From Bifidobacterium tsurumiense (lineage in GTDB: Bacteria; Actinomycetota; Actinomycetes; Actinomycetales; Bifidobacteriaceae), in contig NZ_JGZU01000003.1 of the NCBI RefSeq assembly GCF_000741765.1, positions 1 through 64,000 on the forward strand: a stretch of DNA of 64,000 nt, in the 5' to 3' direction. The notes below the pieces were generated by a model. The model had not been told where the DNA came from. It was given only the letters and a program-made list of their open reading frames with translations, and did not search any database. A program made the position numbers and the translations under genes. This document shows positions 27,039 through 38,032 of this stretch, in pieces. Numbering within the stretch: position 1 is the stretch's first letter; each line of letters begins with the position of its first letter.

Positions 27039-28208
27039 TTACACCAATTCCAGAATGCGCTGCGCCATAACATCGGCAGCATCCCGTATGCCATATTTCC
27101 ATGCCTGCGCACTCATATTGTGCAAAGTGCGCGTATCGGAAAGCAAAGACGGGAGTTGTGTACGCACCCAATCGGCGTCAAATGAAGCATCGTCCACCAT
27201 CATGCCGCCGCCTGCCTCGACCACTGGCTGTGCATTGAACCGCTGTTCGCCATTGCCGATTGGCAGTGGCACATAAACAGCGGGAACACCCAAGGCGGAA
27301 AGTTCACACACGGTGCCAGCACCGGATCGGCAAATCACCAAATCAGCACAGGCAAAGGCAAAATCGATACGCTCCAAATATTCAGCCACATGGTAATCGC
27401 CTTGCATCGCATGCTCCGGCGCCAAGTCATTCAGCGCCGATTCGCCGATGGTTTCGCTCACGGTGCGTCTAACCTCATCGATTTTTCCACGACCAGTGAG
27501 ATGAATGACCTGGGCCTGAGCCAACACATAAGGAGCGGCTTGGGAAACCGCCCTGTTCAAACTGAGAGCACCTAATGACCCTCCAGTAACCACCACTATG
27601 GGACGCATGGGATCGAGCCCCAAGGCCGTGGCTGCCCGCTTACGTGCATCAACACGGCTCTTGGTCAACTCACTGCATAATTGCGCTATTGCAGGGCGCA
27701 GCGGCAATCCGACTCTCTCCATGCGACCCGCTCCGCGAGTCCGCAAACCAGTATTGTCAAAAGCGGTGCCGATAAAGTCCGCCCACCGACTCGCCAGCTT
27801 ATTGGCCATGCCTGCGCGGGCATTTTGTTCATGCACAGCAATCGGGATATGCAATTTATGCGCTGCCGAATAGACAGGAGCCGAGGCATACCCGCCGAAT
27901 CCTGCAACCACTTGGGCACCACGACGCTGCAAGATCTCTTTCACCTTGCGATTTTCGCGCATCCACTTGGCGGGGAATTGCAGAGCCTGGGCGTTGGGTC
28001 TTCTCGGGAATGGAACCTTTTCAATGGCTTCCAATTCATAGCCCGCCTGCGGAACCAAATCCTTTTCCAAGCCAGACAAGGTACCGATAACACCGATTTG
28101 CGCATTCGGTTCGATTCGGCAAATGGCATCGGCCACGGCCAATAAAGGATTCACATGTCCAGCGGTTCCACCGCCAGCCAACACAATAGAAGTCACAGAA
28201 CCACCCAT
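27039..28208 (-). CDS. murG: UDP-GlcNAc:lipid I N-acetylglucosaminyltransferase
   Basis: The 389-residue GT28 enzyme turns lipid I into lipid II at the inner membrane face. It has the N-terminal loop [13 protein letters not shown], the [14 protein letters not shown] stretch, VVTGGSLGA and the donor-site region [18 protein letters not shown] 28208 lies 2 bases after the ftsW stop with AAGG upstream; an earlier in-frame start would overlap ftsW. Confidence 0.96.
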   Translation of the reverse strand: MGGSVTSIVLAGGGTAGHVNPLLAVADAICRIEPNAQIGVIGTLSGLEKDLVPQAGYELEAIEKVPFPRRPNAQALQFPAKWMRENRKVKEILQRRGAQVVAGFGGYASAPVYSAAHKLHIPIAVHEQNARAGMANKLASRWADFIGTAFDNTGLRTRGAGRMERVGLPLRPAIAQLCSELTKSRVDARKRAATALGLDPMRPIVVVTGGSLGALSLNRAVSQAAPYVLAQAQVIHLTGRGKIDEVRRTVSETIGESALNDLAPEHAMQGDYHVAEYLERIDFAFACADLVICRSGAGTVCELSALGVPAVYVPLPIGNGEQRFNAQPVVEAGGGMMVDDASFDADWVRTQLPSLLSDTRTLHNMSAQAWKYGIRDAADVMAQRILELV

Positions 28209-28210
28209 AT

Positions 28211-29623
28211 TCACGACCTTAGCGCAGAGACATCCGCTTGAACATGCGGATGTGAGCGCATCATCGATATGGCGACACCTGCTGCCGCCAAGCACATGAT
28301 CAGCGACGAACCACCTGCAGAAACGAATGGCATAGGCACACCCATAACCGGCAGCAAGCCGACAACCACCATAATATTAACCAGTCCCTGTCCGACCAAC
28401 CAGACGGTTACGCAAACCAAGACCATGGAAACATAGCGATCCTTGGTTTTTACGGCAACGCACAGCAGACACCAGCCGAGAACCACAAACAGGAGTATCA
28501 CCATAGCGGCTCCGATGAATCCCATTTCCTCGCCGATTATGGCGAAAATAAAATCATTATGAGCCTCGGGAAGGTAATTCCATTTCTCGCGGGAATTGCC
28601 AATTCCCACACCCCATAATCCACCAGAAGCCATCGCATACTTGGCGTGCACCGATTGGTAGCACACACTGAGGGCATCGTCACCGCTGCAATCACCATAG
28701 GCTGCGAATATGCGATTGAGTCGATTGGGGCTGGTGATGACAACAGCAAGAATAAGAGCTCCCAGAGCGCCGATTATGGCAAGCATCCATTTCCAAGGGA
28801 AACCGCCGATGATGAATGCAGTGGCACCGATGAATACGACAATCATGGCCGTACCCAAATCCTTACCCAGCAGCACAGCACCGAGGCAGGCTCCAAACAT
28901 CAAGGTTGGGAATAGAAAGGCTTTATCGCCTTGTTTAGCCGCACGTTGCTGCGCAATGGACATGGCTTGAGGAAGCCAGACGCACAAAGCCAACTTCATG
29001 ACCTCTGCCGGCTGCATGGTGAATACTCCGGCTATATTGATCCAGCCTGTGTTGCCATTGACCTCCACTCCAAGTGGGGTCAGTGTCAGCAACTGCAGGA
29101 TTATGGCGATTATGAGGAATAAACCGCTGAATCGCTGATAAAACCCCACAGGCAACTTCATCGCCACAAAGCCAAGCACAAGGCCAAGCACGCAATACAT
29201 GCCCTGGCTGAGGGCTTGCTTCCACGGCGAAACACCTGCAGAGATCATGGTCACCGCTGAGCTGGAGAACACCATGACCACGCCAAAACATGTGAGAATG
29301 ATGACTGCAATACGGAAACCGTGGTAGCACCACAGAGGATTGAGCATGCTCCGGATGCCGGTAAATCTGGTAAAAGCTTCCGCGTCTGCTGGAACGCTGC
29401 GATTCGAGGGGTGCGCATTACCCAAGGCATTGCGAGAAGAGCCTGTTTTCCTCTTCTTCGCCGGTGTTGCCTTTTTCGAAGAACGCAACCCTTCAAATGA
29501 TGAGGAGGCACGGCTTGACTTGGCAGCCGTTGACGTCCTCCCCTTTCTCGAGGAGGCTGATGTCGATGAAGAGCGAGCCGCTTTGGAAGAGGCTGAGCGC
29601 GGGGTTTGTTTAGCGCCTGCCAT
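28211..29623 (-). CDS. ftsW: Septal peptidoglycan polymerase FtsW (SEDS family)
   Basis: A 470-residue protein with about ten membrane segments that polymerises lipid II at the septum together with FtsI. SEDS signatures: [20 protein letters not shown] near the C-terminus and [18 protein letters not shown]. An N-terminal cytoplasmic tail of about 90 residues is Ser/Lys/Arg rich, as often in actinobacteria. ATG 29623 (GCAGGAAC upstream) lies inside the end of murD, a 14-base overlap. Confidence 0.95.
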   Translation of the reverse strand: MAGAKQTPRSASSKAARSSSTSASSRKGRTSTAAKSSRASSSFEGLRSSKKATPAKKRKTGSSRNALGNAHPSNRSVPADAEAFTRFTGIRSMLNPLWCYHGFRIAVIILTCFGVVMVFSSSAVTMISAGVSPWKQALSQGMYCVLGLVLGFVAMKLPVGFYQRFSGLFLIIAIILQLLTLTPLGVEVNGNTGWINIAGVFTMQPAEVMKLALCVWLPQAMSIAQQRAAKQGDKAFLFPTLMFGACLGAVLLGKDLGTAMIVVFIGATAFIIGGFPWKWMLAIIGALGALILAVVITSPNRLNRIFAAYGDCSGDDALSVCYQSVHAKYAMASGGLWGVGIGNSREKWNYLPEAHNDFIFAIIGEEMGFIGAAMVILLFVVLGWCLLCVAVKTKDRYVSMVLVCVTVWLVGQGLVNIMVVVGLLPVMGVPMPFVSAGGSSLIMCLAAAGVAISMMRSHPHVQADVSALRS

Positions 29624-31055
29624 GTTCCTGCACCCAACGACGTGCCTGTTCGGCGAACTGATTGCCACGATCAGCGTAGGACACGAATTGATCCATGGAT
29701 GCGCAAGCGGGAGCCATCAGTACCACATCTCCGAAATCAGCATATGCTCCAGCAGCATCAACCGTACGCCGCATAACAGTTCCAGTGTCCGCAGGATCGA
29801 TTCGCGTAATCGGTATCTGTGGCGCTTGGGATGCAAAAGCCTCCACCATAGGTTCCTGGTCGACGCCGATGATTACTGCCGCTTTGATTCGTGAGGCCTG
29901 TTCTTTCACCAAATGATCGAAGCGGCCACCTTTTGCCAGTCCTCCGGCAATCCACACCACACTGCCTTGGGCAAAACTGCTCAAAGAAGCATTGGCGGCA
30001 TGTGCATTCGTGGCTTTGGAATCATCGACAAAACGAATTGCCGGTCCATTCGGATCATCATCGGACTGTGGCAGAGACGCAACGATTTGAATACGATGAC
30101 CACCAGGAGCGAAGCCACGCAGACCCTCGATCGCCTTGTTAAGATCCGCGCCCAGTCCCAGTGCCAAGGCCAGAGCCGTCATGGCATCAGCCAAAAGATG
30201 CGGATACACCGTTCCATCGGGTTCGCATAAATGGGAGAAAGACCGTATTGCTGCGATCCGTTTGGGTTCACCGACCTTTGCACCGGCCACACCGCTACGA
30301 TCAACGATCCACCCATCTTCAACACCGATCTGCCCGGATTGGGGCTCATGCAGCGTGAATCCTATGCGCAAGCATGATGCTTCGGTCTTCGCTCGCTTCG
30401 CCAAATCACTCACACGAGCGTCATCGGCGTTATACACCAAGGCCTTACGAACTCCTTGAAATACGGTGGATTTGTCTTTGACATAACCTTCGATGCCGCC
30501 ATGCCAATCCAAATGATCGTCATCGATATTGGTTATTGCGGCGCACTCCAAAGCCAAGGACGAAGTGAAATGCAGTTGGAATGAGCTCAATTCCACACAA
30601 AGTGCATCATGAGAAGGCTCTAGTGCCGCATGGGATACCGCCTTGCCGATATTGCCCACGGCAGGGGCATCCATTCCGCATGCTTGCAACATGGCCGATG
30701 TCATCTCGGTTGTGGAAGTCTTTCCGTTGGTGCCGGTTATTCCGATCCAAGGAGCCGGCTGATCACTATGTTGCGCCTGAACTCGCAGACGCCATGCCAA
30801 TTCCACTTCGCTGATCACAGGGATATTGCGCTGCTGGGCTTCGAGTATGAATGACGTTCTTGGATTGAATACCGGAGAGGTCACCACCAAATCGATTTCC
30901 TGCCAAGGAATATCGGAGAAAGCATGAATATCGGCTTCGGCCTTATGCTCATCGACGCTGAGAACTCGACGGGCACGCGGTCGCAGCACTTCCATAACGC
31001 TGCGTCCTGAAATCCCCAGTCCTGCCACAAGAACCGTGGTTTGTGCCAAATCCAT
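29610..31055 (-). CDS. murD: UDP-MurNAc-L-Ala:D-Glu ligase
   Basis: The 481-residue Mur ligase adds D-Glu. Visible are [12 protein letters not shown], the ATP loop [34 protein letters not shown] and [15 protein letters not shown] 31055 is taken as start; TTG 31061 two codons earlier is also possible, since GGAAAG lies upstream of both. It overlaps ftsW by 14 bases. Confidence 0.96.
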   Translation of the reverse strand: MDLAQTTVLVAGLGISGRSVMEVLRPRARRVLSVDEHKAEADIHAFSDIPWQEIDLVVTSPVFNPRTSFILEAQQRNIPVISEVELAWRLRVQAQHSDQPAPWIGITGTNGKTSTTEMTSAMLQACGMDAPAVGNIGKAVSHAALEPSHDALCVELSSFQLHFTSSLALECAAITNIDDDHLDWHGGIEGYVKDKSTVFQGVRKALVYNADDARVSDLAKRAKTEASCLRIGFTLHEPQSGQIGVEDGWIVDRSGVAGAKVGEPKRIAAIRSFSHLCEPDGTVYPHLLADAMTALALALGLGADLNKAIEGLRGFAPGGHRIQIVASLPQSDDDPNGPAIRFVDDSKATNAHAANASLSSFAQGSVVWIAGGLAKGGRFDHLVKEQASRIKAAVIIGVDQEPMVEAFASQAPQIPITRIDPADTGTVMRRTVDAAGAYADFGDVVLMAPACASMDQFVSYADRGNQFAEQARRWVQEHGRR

Positions 31056-31110
31056 AATCAATCACACTTTCCGTATTCCGTGTTATCAGAAAACACAGTC
31101 TTCATGCTTC

Positions 31111-32214
31111 TTAGTTCAAAAGACCTGAACGGCCAGCCCAATCCGCATAGAAAATCATCAATCCCGTCAACACAAACATGAGCTCGATCATCCAGAATCG
31201 GACCACGACCTTGGATTCGCTCCATCCCTTCAATTCATAATGGTGATGAATGGGCGCCATGCGGAACACTCGTTTATGGGTCAGCTTGAAGCACCCGACC
31301 TGAATCACATCGGACAACGCCTCGACCACATACAATCCACCGATGATTACCGCAAGGAACTCGCTATGCGTTGCGATGGAAAGCGCGCAGAACAAGCCGC
31401 CGAGAGCCAAGGAGCCGGTATCTCCCATGAATATGGTCGCCGGATTGGAATTGAACCACAGGAATCCAAAGCAGGACACCGCGGCGCACACGGCGATAAT
31501 CGTCAGATCCAAGGGATCCGAGACCGCATACGCATATCCACCATGGCTGTTGCCTAGCAGATGGTAGCTTTCCCAGAATGCGATCAGGCCATATCCTGCG
31601 AAGGCGATCATCGAAGAGCCAGCGGCCAGGCCATCCAAACCATCGGTCAGATTGACCGCATTCGTCCACGCGGTCATGAGGAAATTCACCCAGACGACGA
31701 AGATGATAACCGCCAGAACAGGACCGAACATATCGAATCTGATGAATGGCTGTTCAATAAAACTGATACCCGGCTGCGCACTAGGGAATCCTGACTTTGT
31801 CGGAATAAGCAGAGCCAGCACTGCGTAAATAGTGGCCAAGATGAATTGGCCTATAAATTTCGCTCGCACTGACAAACCGAGATTCTGCTTTTTACGCACT
31901 TTGGCAAAATCATCGATGAAACCGAGCAAGCCCATGGACAGCATCGCGAATAGCACCAAAAGCGCAGAAGATGAAGGGCCGTCGCCAGTAATGATGAAGC
32001 GGTAGAGATATGAGGAAGCCCATCCCAGAACAATCGCCAGATTGATGACCACTCCGCCCATAGTCGGCGTGCCTCGTTTGAGTTGGTGAGACTGCGGGCC
32101 GTCCTGACGGATGTACTGACCATAATGCAGCTTATCCACCACATTGATGAGCAACGGAGTGCCGATGATCACCACGACCAGCGACACCACAATACCTATT
32201 ATGAGCGAAATCAA
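31111..32214 (-). CDS. mraY: Phospho-MurNAc-pentapeptide transferase
   Basis: A 367-residue, ten-TM enzyme that makes lipid I. It contains GTPTMGG, FIDDFAKVRKKQN (catalytic Asp pair), NLTDGLDGLA, FMGDTGSL and the APIHHHYELKGWSE loop. The start is TTG (32214), with GTGGAG eight bases upstream; no ATG is available near the family N-terminus. Confidence 0.97.
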   Translation of the reverse strand: MISLIIGIVVSLVVVIIGTPLLINVVDKLHYGQYIRQDGPQSHQLKRGTPTMGGVVINLAIVLGWASSYLYRFIITGDGPSSSALLVLFAMLSMGLLGFIDDFAKVRKKQNLGLSVRAKFIGQFILATIYAVLALLIPTKSGFPSAQPGISFIEQPFIRFDMFGPVLAVIIFVVWVNFLMTAWTNAVNLTDGLDGLAAGSSMIAFAGYGLIAFWESYHLLGNSHGGYAYAVSDPLDLTIIAVCAAVSCFGFLWFNSNPATIFMGDTGSLALGGLFCALSIATHSEFLAVIIGGLYVVEALSDVIQVGCFKLTHKRVFRMAPIHHHYELKGWSESKVVVRFWMIELMFVLTGLMIFYADWAGRSGLLN

Positions 32215-32258
32215 CGCTTGAACTCCACTTCTGCCATGCCCTCAGGGCCTGTTACGTT

Positions 32259-33746
32259 TTACTCGTTTTCCCAGTGTTCTGCCAAGGTACTTAATCCGGA
32301 GAAATGCGAACCTTTCAATAGCACCACCGTATTGGGGTGTTCTCGTGCGATATCGCAGACCAGCTCATCCGCCTGCTCTGTGTTATGCACCCAGTGTACT
32401 GACACGTTCGTATCGCCTTGTGCTGCATCGCTACCGCCCTGACTCATTGCCCCAGCCCAAGCGTCGAATTGTGCATCGCTTTCACTGCCCACGGCAATCA
32501 GGCAACGCACCCCTGATTGAACGGCGTATGCGCCTATTTCCTTATGCAAGCGTTCCGCATCATCTCCGAGCTCGAGCATGGCTCCCAAAACGGCGACTTT
32601 GTATGGCTGTGTCTGAGTGTCATTGCCCTGCCAAGCCATCATCCCGTTGATACCGGCACGCATCGAATCCGGATTGGCATTGAAGGAATCGTCAATAAGC
32701 GTGAAGCTTGTGCCGCGCCTCGTCACTGTGGACACCGCCATGCGGTGAGGGCTTATGCGATGCAGGGATTGAAGCCCCAGGGCCACCTGTTCCAATGACA
32801 TGCCACATTCGAGAGCCACGGTTGCAGCCGCCAAGGCGTTCATCACATTATGTTCTCCACCGATGCCGAGCTGCACCCGGATGCCGCCCCGCTTGGTTTC
32901 CATATCGAATGCGGGTCGTCCCAAGCCATCCAACTGGATATTGCCGGCCTTCACCCCTTCGTGGGCATCACCCAAGCCAAACCACAGCACATGATCGCTA
33001 AGCGGCGCCATTGCTGCCACCCGTTCGTCATCCCCATTGAGCACAGCGATGCCACCAGGAACCAGACCACGTACTATCTCGCTTTTGGCCTGGGCAATAT
33101 GCTCAACCGAGCCGAATTCCCCAAGATGTGCGACACCGACTTTGAGCACCACAGCAATATCAGGCGGGGCGATGCGAGTCAAATGGGCGATTTCACCGAT
33201 ATGGTTGGCACCCATTTCGGCAACCAGGAAGCGGGTATGCTCCCCTACCTGCAAAGCCGTAAGCGGCAGGCCTATTTCATTGTTGAACGAACCCACCGGA
33301 GCGACTGTCGGCCCTAGTGAGGAAAGCAGGGAGAACAGCATATCCTTGGTGGTGGTTTTGCCAACAGAACCCGTGATGCCGATTATCGTGAACTCGCCAG
33401 CTGAAGCTCTTCGCAGCTCAACATTGCGCTGCGCAAGCAATCCGAGTGCCGCAACGCTGTTATGGACGAGAATCTGCGGAATTGAAACGTCAGGAATCAA
33501 GTGCTCGACCAATGCCGCAACAGCACCGGCCTCGCCCGCACCTGCCACGAAGTCGTGTCCATCAACACGCTCGCCTTTGATCGCCACAAATACGCTTCCA
33601 GACCGTATCTGGCGTGAATCGGTTACCGCAGATGTGATGATCGCATCTGCATCACTTTGCGAACGGGTACGCAATTCACCCTGTACCGCATGCGCAACAT
33701 CACCTACGCTCATGGGCATCATGGCTGCATTTTCCTCTGTATTCAT
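32259..33746 (-). CDS. murF: UDP-MurNAc-tripeptide:D-Ala-D-Ala ligase
   Basis: The 495-residue ligase adds D-Ala-D-Ala. It shows TDSRQIRSGSVFVAIKGERVDGHDF, the ATP loop IGITGSVGKTTTKDM, FNNEIGLPLT, EMGANHIGEI and DDSFNANPDSM. ATG 33746 has GAGGAAG five bases upstream; a longer open frame upstream lacks one. It comes right after the MurE-like relic, in the order typical of ftsI-murE-murF. Confidence 0.96.
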   Translation of the reverse strand: MNTEENAAMMPMSVGDVAHAVQGELRTRSQSDADAIITSAVTDSRQIRSGSVFVAIKGERVDGHDFVAGAGEAGAVAALVEHLIPDVSIPQILVHNSVAALGLLAQRNVELRRASAGEFTIIGITGSVGKTTTKDMLFSLLSSLGPTVAPVGSFNNEIGLPLTALQVGEHTRFLVAEMGANHIGEIAHLTRIAPPDIAVVLKVGVAHLGEFGSVEHIAQAKSEIVRGLVPGGIAVLNGDDERVAAMAPLSDHVLWFGLGDAHEGVKAGNIQLDGLGRPAFDMETKRGGIRVQLGIGGEHNVMNALAAATVALECGMSLEQVALGLQSLHRISPHRMAVSTVTRRGTSFTLIDDSFNANPDSMRAGINGMMAWQGNDTQTQPYKVAVLGAMLELGDDAERLHKEIGAYAVQSGVRCLIAVGSESDAQFDAWAGAMSQGGSDAAQGDTNVSVHWVHNTEQADELVCDIAREHPNTVVLLKGSHFSGLSTLAEHWENE

Positions 33747-33819
33747 GCTTTCTTCCTCACGCATCCTCTGAACCGGTGAAGGTTCCATGACGAAAACCTG
33801 CAAGTATTGTTTCGGATTG

Positions 33820-34707
33820 TTATCGGAGCTCTCGAGACACCCTCAGCGCGCTGCGGATATTAGGCTTGCGCACACCAGCCGCCATCACCATCGCGATGGA
33901 AAGCGATAGGTGGCGTTGCGAATCGGTATCATGCACCAAATCTGTTTGCGAGGCCAATTCATCGGATTCCTCGTCACGTATGCTCATGGTGGCTTGTCTA
34001 TCCAAGGTAAAGCCATAGCGGTTGCGCAGTTGCTCCGTATATGCTTTGCGATCCCTGTGTGCTTCGGAACCCTCCGCTCCCAAGACATCCACTTGCACTG
34101 ACTGCAATGCGCCTTGCCGCAAGGTATCGTCATCCAAAGCTATTATCGCCGCAGCGGCCCCGTCTTCTGCGCACACGGACAAAATATGCTGGATATCCAA
34201 TATTCCCAAGGGATGCGTGACTGGCATCGTGCGTTCCAGCGAAGTCGTGCCTGCTGCGCTGATGACACCGACTGGATTGCCGAGCATATGAAGAAAATCC
34301 GCAAGGCGAATCACATTGGCCCACACATCATCCTTGTTCTCCCCGCCAATGGCGAACACCGCCAGCGCATTAGAAGGGGAACCTGCAATATCACTTGCCA
34401 GCAAACCCAGTTGCTGGTCTGTCGGCTCGGCGAACATCACCGGGAATTGAGGGGATTCCATAATCGGCCGCATGGAATGTGGCAGAACCGCAGCATAGGC
34501 GCCCTTTTCCTGGACCTGCGCCAATACGCGCTGACTGATCTTGGATTGAGGAATGAACAACGCACCCGGTCGCACTGAATCCACATCATCGGCCAACGAT
34601 GTCACCGTAACCGCGGATGCGAATGAAGGCACCAGATCGAATCCGTACCGTTCAGGCACATATCCCAGCGTAATGCGCTGTGCTATGGCTTCGCTCACTG
34701 AGCTCAT
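33820..34707 (-). CDS. Degenerate MurE-like protein (probable non-catalytic relic)
   Basis: This 295-residue protein lies exactly where murE sits in most dcw clusters, between ftsI and murF. The first 120 residues follow the MurE N-terminal pattern: VTSLADDVDSVRPGALFIPQ (compare the family's DSR-VRPGDLF) and YAAVLPHSM, then QLGLLASDIAGSPSNALAVFAIGG. Where the ATP loop (GTNGKTT) is expected it reads GGENKDD, so nucleotide binding is lost. A weak central-domain echo follows (TTSLERTMPVTHPLGILDI). The C-terminal ligase domain is missing; residues 215-295 are unrelated. AGGGA precedes the start and the frame is open, so it is probably expressed. A regulatory or scaffolding role is possible but unknown. 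Confidence 0.65.
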   Translation of the reverse strand: MSSVSEAIAQRITLGYVPERYGFDLVPSFASAVTVTSLADDVDSVRPGALFIPQSKISQRVLAQVQEKGAYAAVLPHSMRPIMESPQFPVMFAEPTDQQLGLLASDIAGSPSNALAVFAIGGENKDDVWANVIRLADFLHMLGNPVGVISAAGTTSLERTMPVTHPLGILDIQHILSVCAEDGAAAAIIALDDDTLRQGALQSVQVDVLGAEGSEAHRDRKAYTEQLRNRYGFTLDRQATMSIRDEESDELASQTDLVHDTDSQRHLSLSIAMVMAAGVRKPNIRSALRVSRELR

Positions 34708-34734
34708 TCCCTGTGCCTTTCCAATTTCCGACCG

Positions 34735-36537
34735 TTACCACGTTACTGCAATAGCATCAGTGCGTGGAGTGGACGCGGGGACTTCATACTTCTGCATAAG
34801 GAATTCACTTATTTGCTTGAAGACAGGTCCCGATGTCAATCCGCCGTAGCTGCCCTGGGGATCTTTCATTACCACGGTCACTACGAATCGCGGATTATCA
34901 GCCGGGATTATGCCGGACCAATCACTGATGATAGAGGTAAGTCTTCCATCACTTCCGGCAACTTCGGCAGTGCCACTCTTTGCCGCTACGCGATATCCGT
35001 CGACCCCTGCGAATTTCGAGTAATGCTCTGCTGAAGATTCCATGGCATTCATCATCTGGGATGCGACCTGTTCATCGATGACCCGTGTGGGTTCACCGGT
35101 TTTCGCATCCTCGGTATGTCCATTAGCATCCGTTACCGATTTGATAATCGATTGTTGCTGCTTCACGCCCTTATTCGCAATCGTGGCGATGGCATTGGTC
35201 ACTTGCAAGGCATTGGTTGCATAACCCTGACCGAACAGCACCGTATTTTGCGTACGACCGTCCCAGCTTGCGGCACTGGTGAGCACACCATCCGACTCAC
35301 CTGGAAGTCCCAGGCCATCCTGTCCGATGCCGAACTTGCTCAGGAATTCATACCGCTGTTCATTCGAGAAGTTCTCACCGGCCATAACCATGCCGACATT
35401 GGACGACTGCTCAAGAATTCCAGCCAAAGTCCAGTGCTCATCACCATGTTGCGTCGCATCTTTAAAAGTCTGACCGTTCTTGGTGATCGTTCCCGGCACG
35501 GTGAACTGATCGGTGAGCTGATGCGCACCGGATTGCAGCATTCCGGCCATGGAGAACACCTTGCCAATGGAACCGGGCTCGAAGGTCTGGCTCACAGCCC
35601 TTGAGGTATTGAGCTTGGCGTCGTCGCTTCCGGCCTCATATTGGTCGGTATCTTCCAAAGCCAAAATCTGGCCGTTCTGGACATCCTGAACGACGGCAAT
35701 CGCCCAATCCGCCTTGTATTGCTCCTTGGCATCGCTCAGCACCTTCTTGACATACCAATCAACATTGGCATCAATGGTGAGCTCGACATCACTGCCATCC
35801 ACGGCATCCTTGGATTCAGTGACCGTACCGGGGATTTCGACGCCTTCACCACCGCGTTCATATTTTTTATACCCGTCAGTTCCGGTCAGCACCGCGTTCT
35901 GCATCTGCTCGATGCCGGCAACGCCTGCGCCTTCATCATTCACGCCTCCGAGCAGAGCGCCCATCAACGTGCCATTGGAATACAGACGTTCGCTGCTCAA
36001 TTCACCATACACGCAGCCATTCAGTCCCAAATCGTCGATACTGCGCATGACTTCCGGGGTGACTTCCTTTTTCAGCACAACGTACTGCCCGGTGCCGCTC
36101 AGCAAAGCGCCCAGCTCTTTTGCATCCATGCCCAGAATGGGAGCAAGCAGTCGGGCCACTGCAGCCGCCCCGGTTGTTCCCACCGGCTGCCCGTCGATCT
36201 GCTGGCAGTTCCCAGCAGTCTTTTCTTTGCAATCCGTCGGGACGAAGGTCTGCGCCAATTCCGGATCAGCCACGACATTGTATCGTTCGACGCTTTGAGC
36301 CAACACAGCGCCATTGGTGTCGAGAATCTTGCCTCTTTTGGCGCTTATCGTCACGGTCTTTGTCCGGCTTGCAGTCGCCGCCTGAGCCGTGGACTTGCCA
36401 TTGAGCAATTGCACCGAGGCGAGCTGCCCTAGGCATGCGACCGCCACAAAAGCGAGCAGCACACCGATAACAGTGCATTTGCCCATGAAGCGATTGACTT
36501 TGAACCATCTGCTGACGTTACGCACCATCGTAATCAT
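34735..36537 (-). CDS. ftsI: Septal transpeptidase FtsI (class B PBP)
   Basis: The 600-residue protein has a short cytoplasmic start, one membrane anchor (about 20-44), a dimerisation region (KRGKILDTNGAVLAQS) and a transpeptidase domain with SxxK (FEPGSIGKVFS), SxN (EQSSNVGM) and KSG (AAKSGTAEVAG). It cross-links septal peptidoglycan with FtsW. Its ATG overlaps the ftsL-like stop by 4 bases. Confidence 0.95.
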   Translation of the reverse strand: MITMVRNVSRWFKVNRFMGKCTVIGVLLAFVAVACLGQLASVQLLNGKSTAQAATASRTKTVTISAKRGKILDTNGAVLAQSVERYNVVADPELAQTFVPTDCKEKTAGNCQQIDGQPVGTTGAAAVARLLAPILGMDAKELGALLSGTGQYVVLKKEVTPEVMRSIDDLGLNGCVYGELSSERLYSNGTLMGALLGGVNDEGAGVAGIEQMQNAVLTGTDGYKKYERGGEGVEIPGTVTESKDAVDGSDVELTIDANVDWYVKKVLSDAKEQYKADWAIAVVQDVQNGQILALEDTDQYEAGSDDAKLNTSRAVSQTFEPGSIGKVFSMAGMLQSGAHQLTDQFTVPGTITKNGQTFKDATQHGDEHWTLAGILEQSSNVGMVMAGENFSNEQRYEFLSKFGIGQDGLGLPGESDGVLTSAASWDGRTQNTVLFGQGYATNALQVTNAIATIANKGVKQQQSIIKSVTDANGHTEDAKTGEPTRVIDEQVASQMMNAMESSAEHYSKFAGVDGYRVAAKSGTAEVAGSDGRLTSIISDWSGIIPADNPRFVVTVVMKDPQGSYGGLTSGPVFKQISEFLMQKYEVPASTPRTDAIAVTW

Positions 36538-36986
36538 TGCGATTGTCCCCCAGTAGCTTGGTAACCGCTCAGATCTATGGAGATTGAGCCTTGCTGCGGA
36601 ATCATGCCCATGCTTTGCGCCTTTTCAGGAAGAGATGCTTCCAAGGCATCCAATTTGGCCTGATCGTCATCCACATCCTGTATCAATTTGGAAATATTGG
36701 ATTGCACCTGTGATGCTTCGAATGAGTTCTGCACCATTTGGGTACGCAGAGCCAGAGACCCGAGCAATACTGCAATGAGGAACACCACTGCAAATACCAC
36801 ATGGAGCAGTGGCGTGCTCCGCGTCTTGGTCCACGTTATTGCCTTGTGGAATCCCCCAACAATCCCTCCGGACACGCGACCGCCTTCAACAACTCGCAAT
36901 TGCGGGCGAGCAGCAGGCGCCGCCATCTCATGTTCGCGTCCCGCAGGCGCTGCATGGGAACGTGCACTTCTCACCGTTGCTGTCAT
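36534..36986 (-). CDS. ftsL: FtsL-like divisome membrane protein
   Basis: A 150-residue protein with a basic N-terminus, one membrane segment at about residues 59-79 (LLHVVFAVVFLIAVLLGSLA) and a short helical region with coiled-coil character (ISKLIQDVDDDQAKLDALEASL). Position between rsmH and ftsI, size and topology identify it as FtsL-like; sequence similarity in this family is always weak. AAGGAGGGG precedes ATG 36986. It lies 2 bases after the rsmH stop. Confidence 0.8.
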   Translation of the reverse strand: MTATVRSARSHAAPAGREHEMAAPAARPQLRVVEGGRVSGGIVGGFHKAITWTKTRSTPLLHVVFAVVFLIAVLLGSLALRTQMVQNSFEASQVQSNISKLIQDVDDDQAKLDALEASLPEKAQSMGMIPQQGSISIDLSGYQATGGQSQ

Positions 36987-36988
36987 AT

Positions 36989-38032
36989 TCAGCCCCTCCT
37001 TGTGCGGTGTCGATTGGTGTCGGCTTTGGAATCTTGCTCGAATCGCTTCCGCCACCGCTGTGGCAGCTGGCGATTGAGCTCGACCGCTCGTAAGCGCACC
37101 GAAGCGGATCGTGAATTGCGCGCGATCTCCTCTTCATCGGCTTTTATGGCGCCACGGGTCAAGGCAGTGAAGAATGGCATGTTATCTTCCGGTATGACTG
37201 GAAGGCCTGCAGGGACATCGGCAACCAATCCCTGATTCATAAAGGACTTCACCGTTTTGTCTTCCAGGGAGTGATACGACTCAACAACCAATCGGCCATG
37301 GACATTGAGTCGATTGGCAATCTGAGGCAGCGTGCGCTGCAATTTGTCCAATTCCCCATTGACTTCTATGCGCAAGGCTTGGAATACACGTTTCGCAGGG
37401 TTGCCGGATGGACGGTTGGCTTGTGGCACCACATCATCCACAATCTGCGTGAGCTGTCCGGAACTGACAAAAGCTTGTTCGTCACGGCGCTGAACAATGG
37501 CCCTTGCGATATTTCGCGCATACCGCTCTTCGCCATACACCTTGAAAATATGCGTCAATTCGCGTTCGTCATATTGCGCAAGTATCTGTTGGGCAGTGAG
37601 CGTCTGCTGTGCATCCATACGCATATCCAAAGGAGCGTCATGAGAATAAGAAAATCCGCGTTCCGTCTCATCAATTTGCAGACTTGACAGACCGAGGTCC
37701 ATAAAAACAGCATCGACTCCGGATATGCCGCGTTGAGCCATCACCTCTTCGAAAGCGTCGAATGCGGCATGAACCGGCACAAACCGGTCAGCCAGGCCTT
37801 CCTGCTCCATGCGTTCAGTTGCCAGACCCAGCGCTTCGCTATCGCGATCAATGCCAATAAGCGTCGCATTTGGTGCGGCTTTCAAAAAAGCGGTGGCATG
37901 TCCGGCAAGTCCCAAAGTGCAATCGACGATAACTGATCCGGGACGAGTTGCAGCGGGAGCAACCAAATCCACGCATGCCTCGAGTAGCACCGGGCGGTGA
38001 ATCGTTGAGTAATCATTCATTGTGCTCTCCAT
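36989..38032 (-). CDS. rsmH: 16S rRNA (cytosine-1402-N4)-methyltransferase
   Basis: The 347-residue SAM-dependent enzyme methylates C1402 of 16S rRNA. It has HRPVLLEACVDL, the SAM site DCTLGLAGHA, DLGLSSLQID, GFSYSHDAPLDMRM and the C-terminal ESYHSLEDKTVK segment. Its ATG shares a base with the mraZ stop (TGATG), so translation is coupled. Confidence 0.97.
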   Translation of the reverse strand: MESTMNDYSTIHRPVLLEACVDLVAPAATRPGSVIVDCTLGLAGHATAFLKAAPNATLIGIDRDSEALGLATERMEQEGLADRFVPVHAAFDAFEEVMAQRGISGVDAVFMDLGLSSLQIDETERGFSYSHDAPLDMRMDAQQTLTAQQILAQYDERELTHIFKVYGEERYARNIARAIVQRRDEQAFVSSGQLTQIVDDVVPQANRPSGNPAKRVFQALRIEVNGELDKLQRTLPQIANRLNVHGRLVVESYHSLEDKTVKSFMNQGLVADVPAGLPVIPEDNMPFFTALTRGAIKADEEEIARNSRSASVRLRAVELNRQLPQRWRKRFEQDSKADTNRHRTRRG

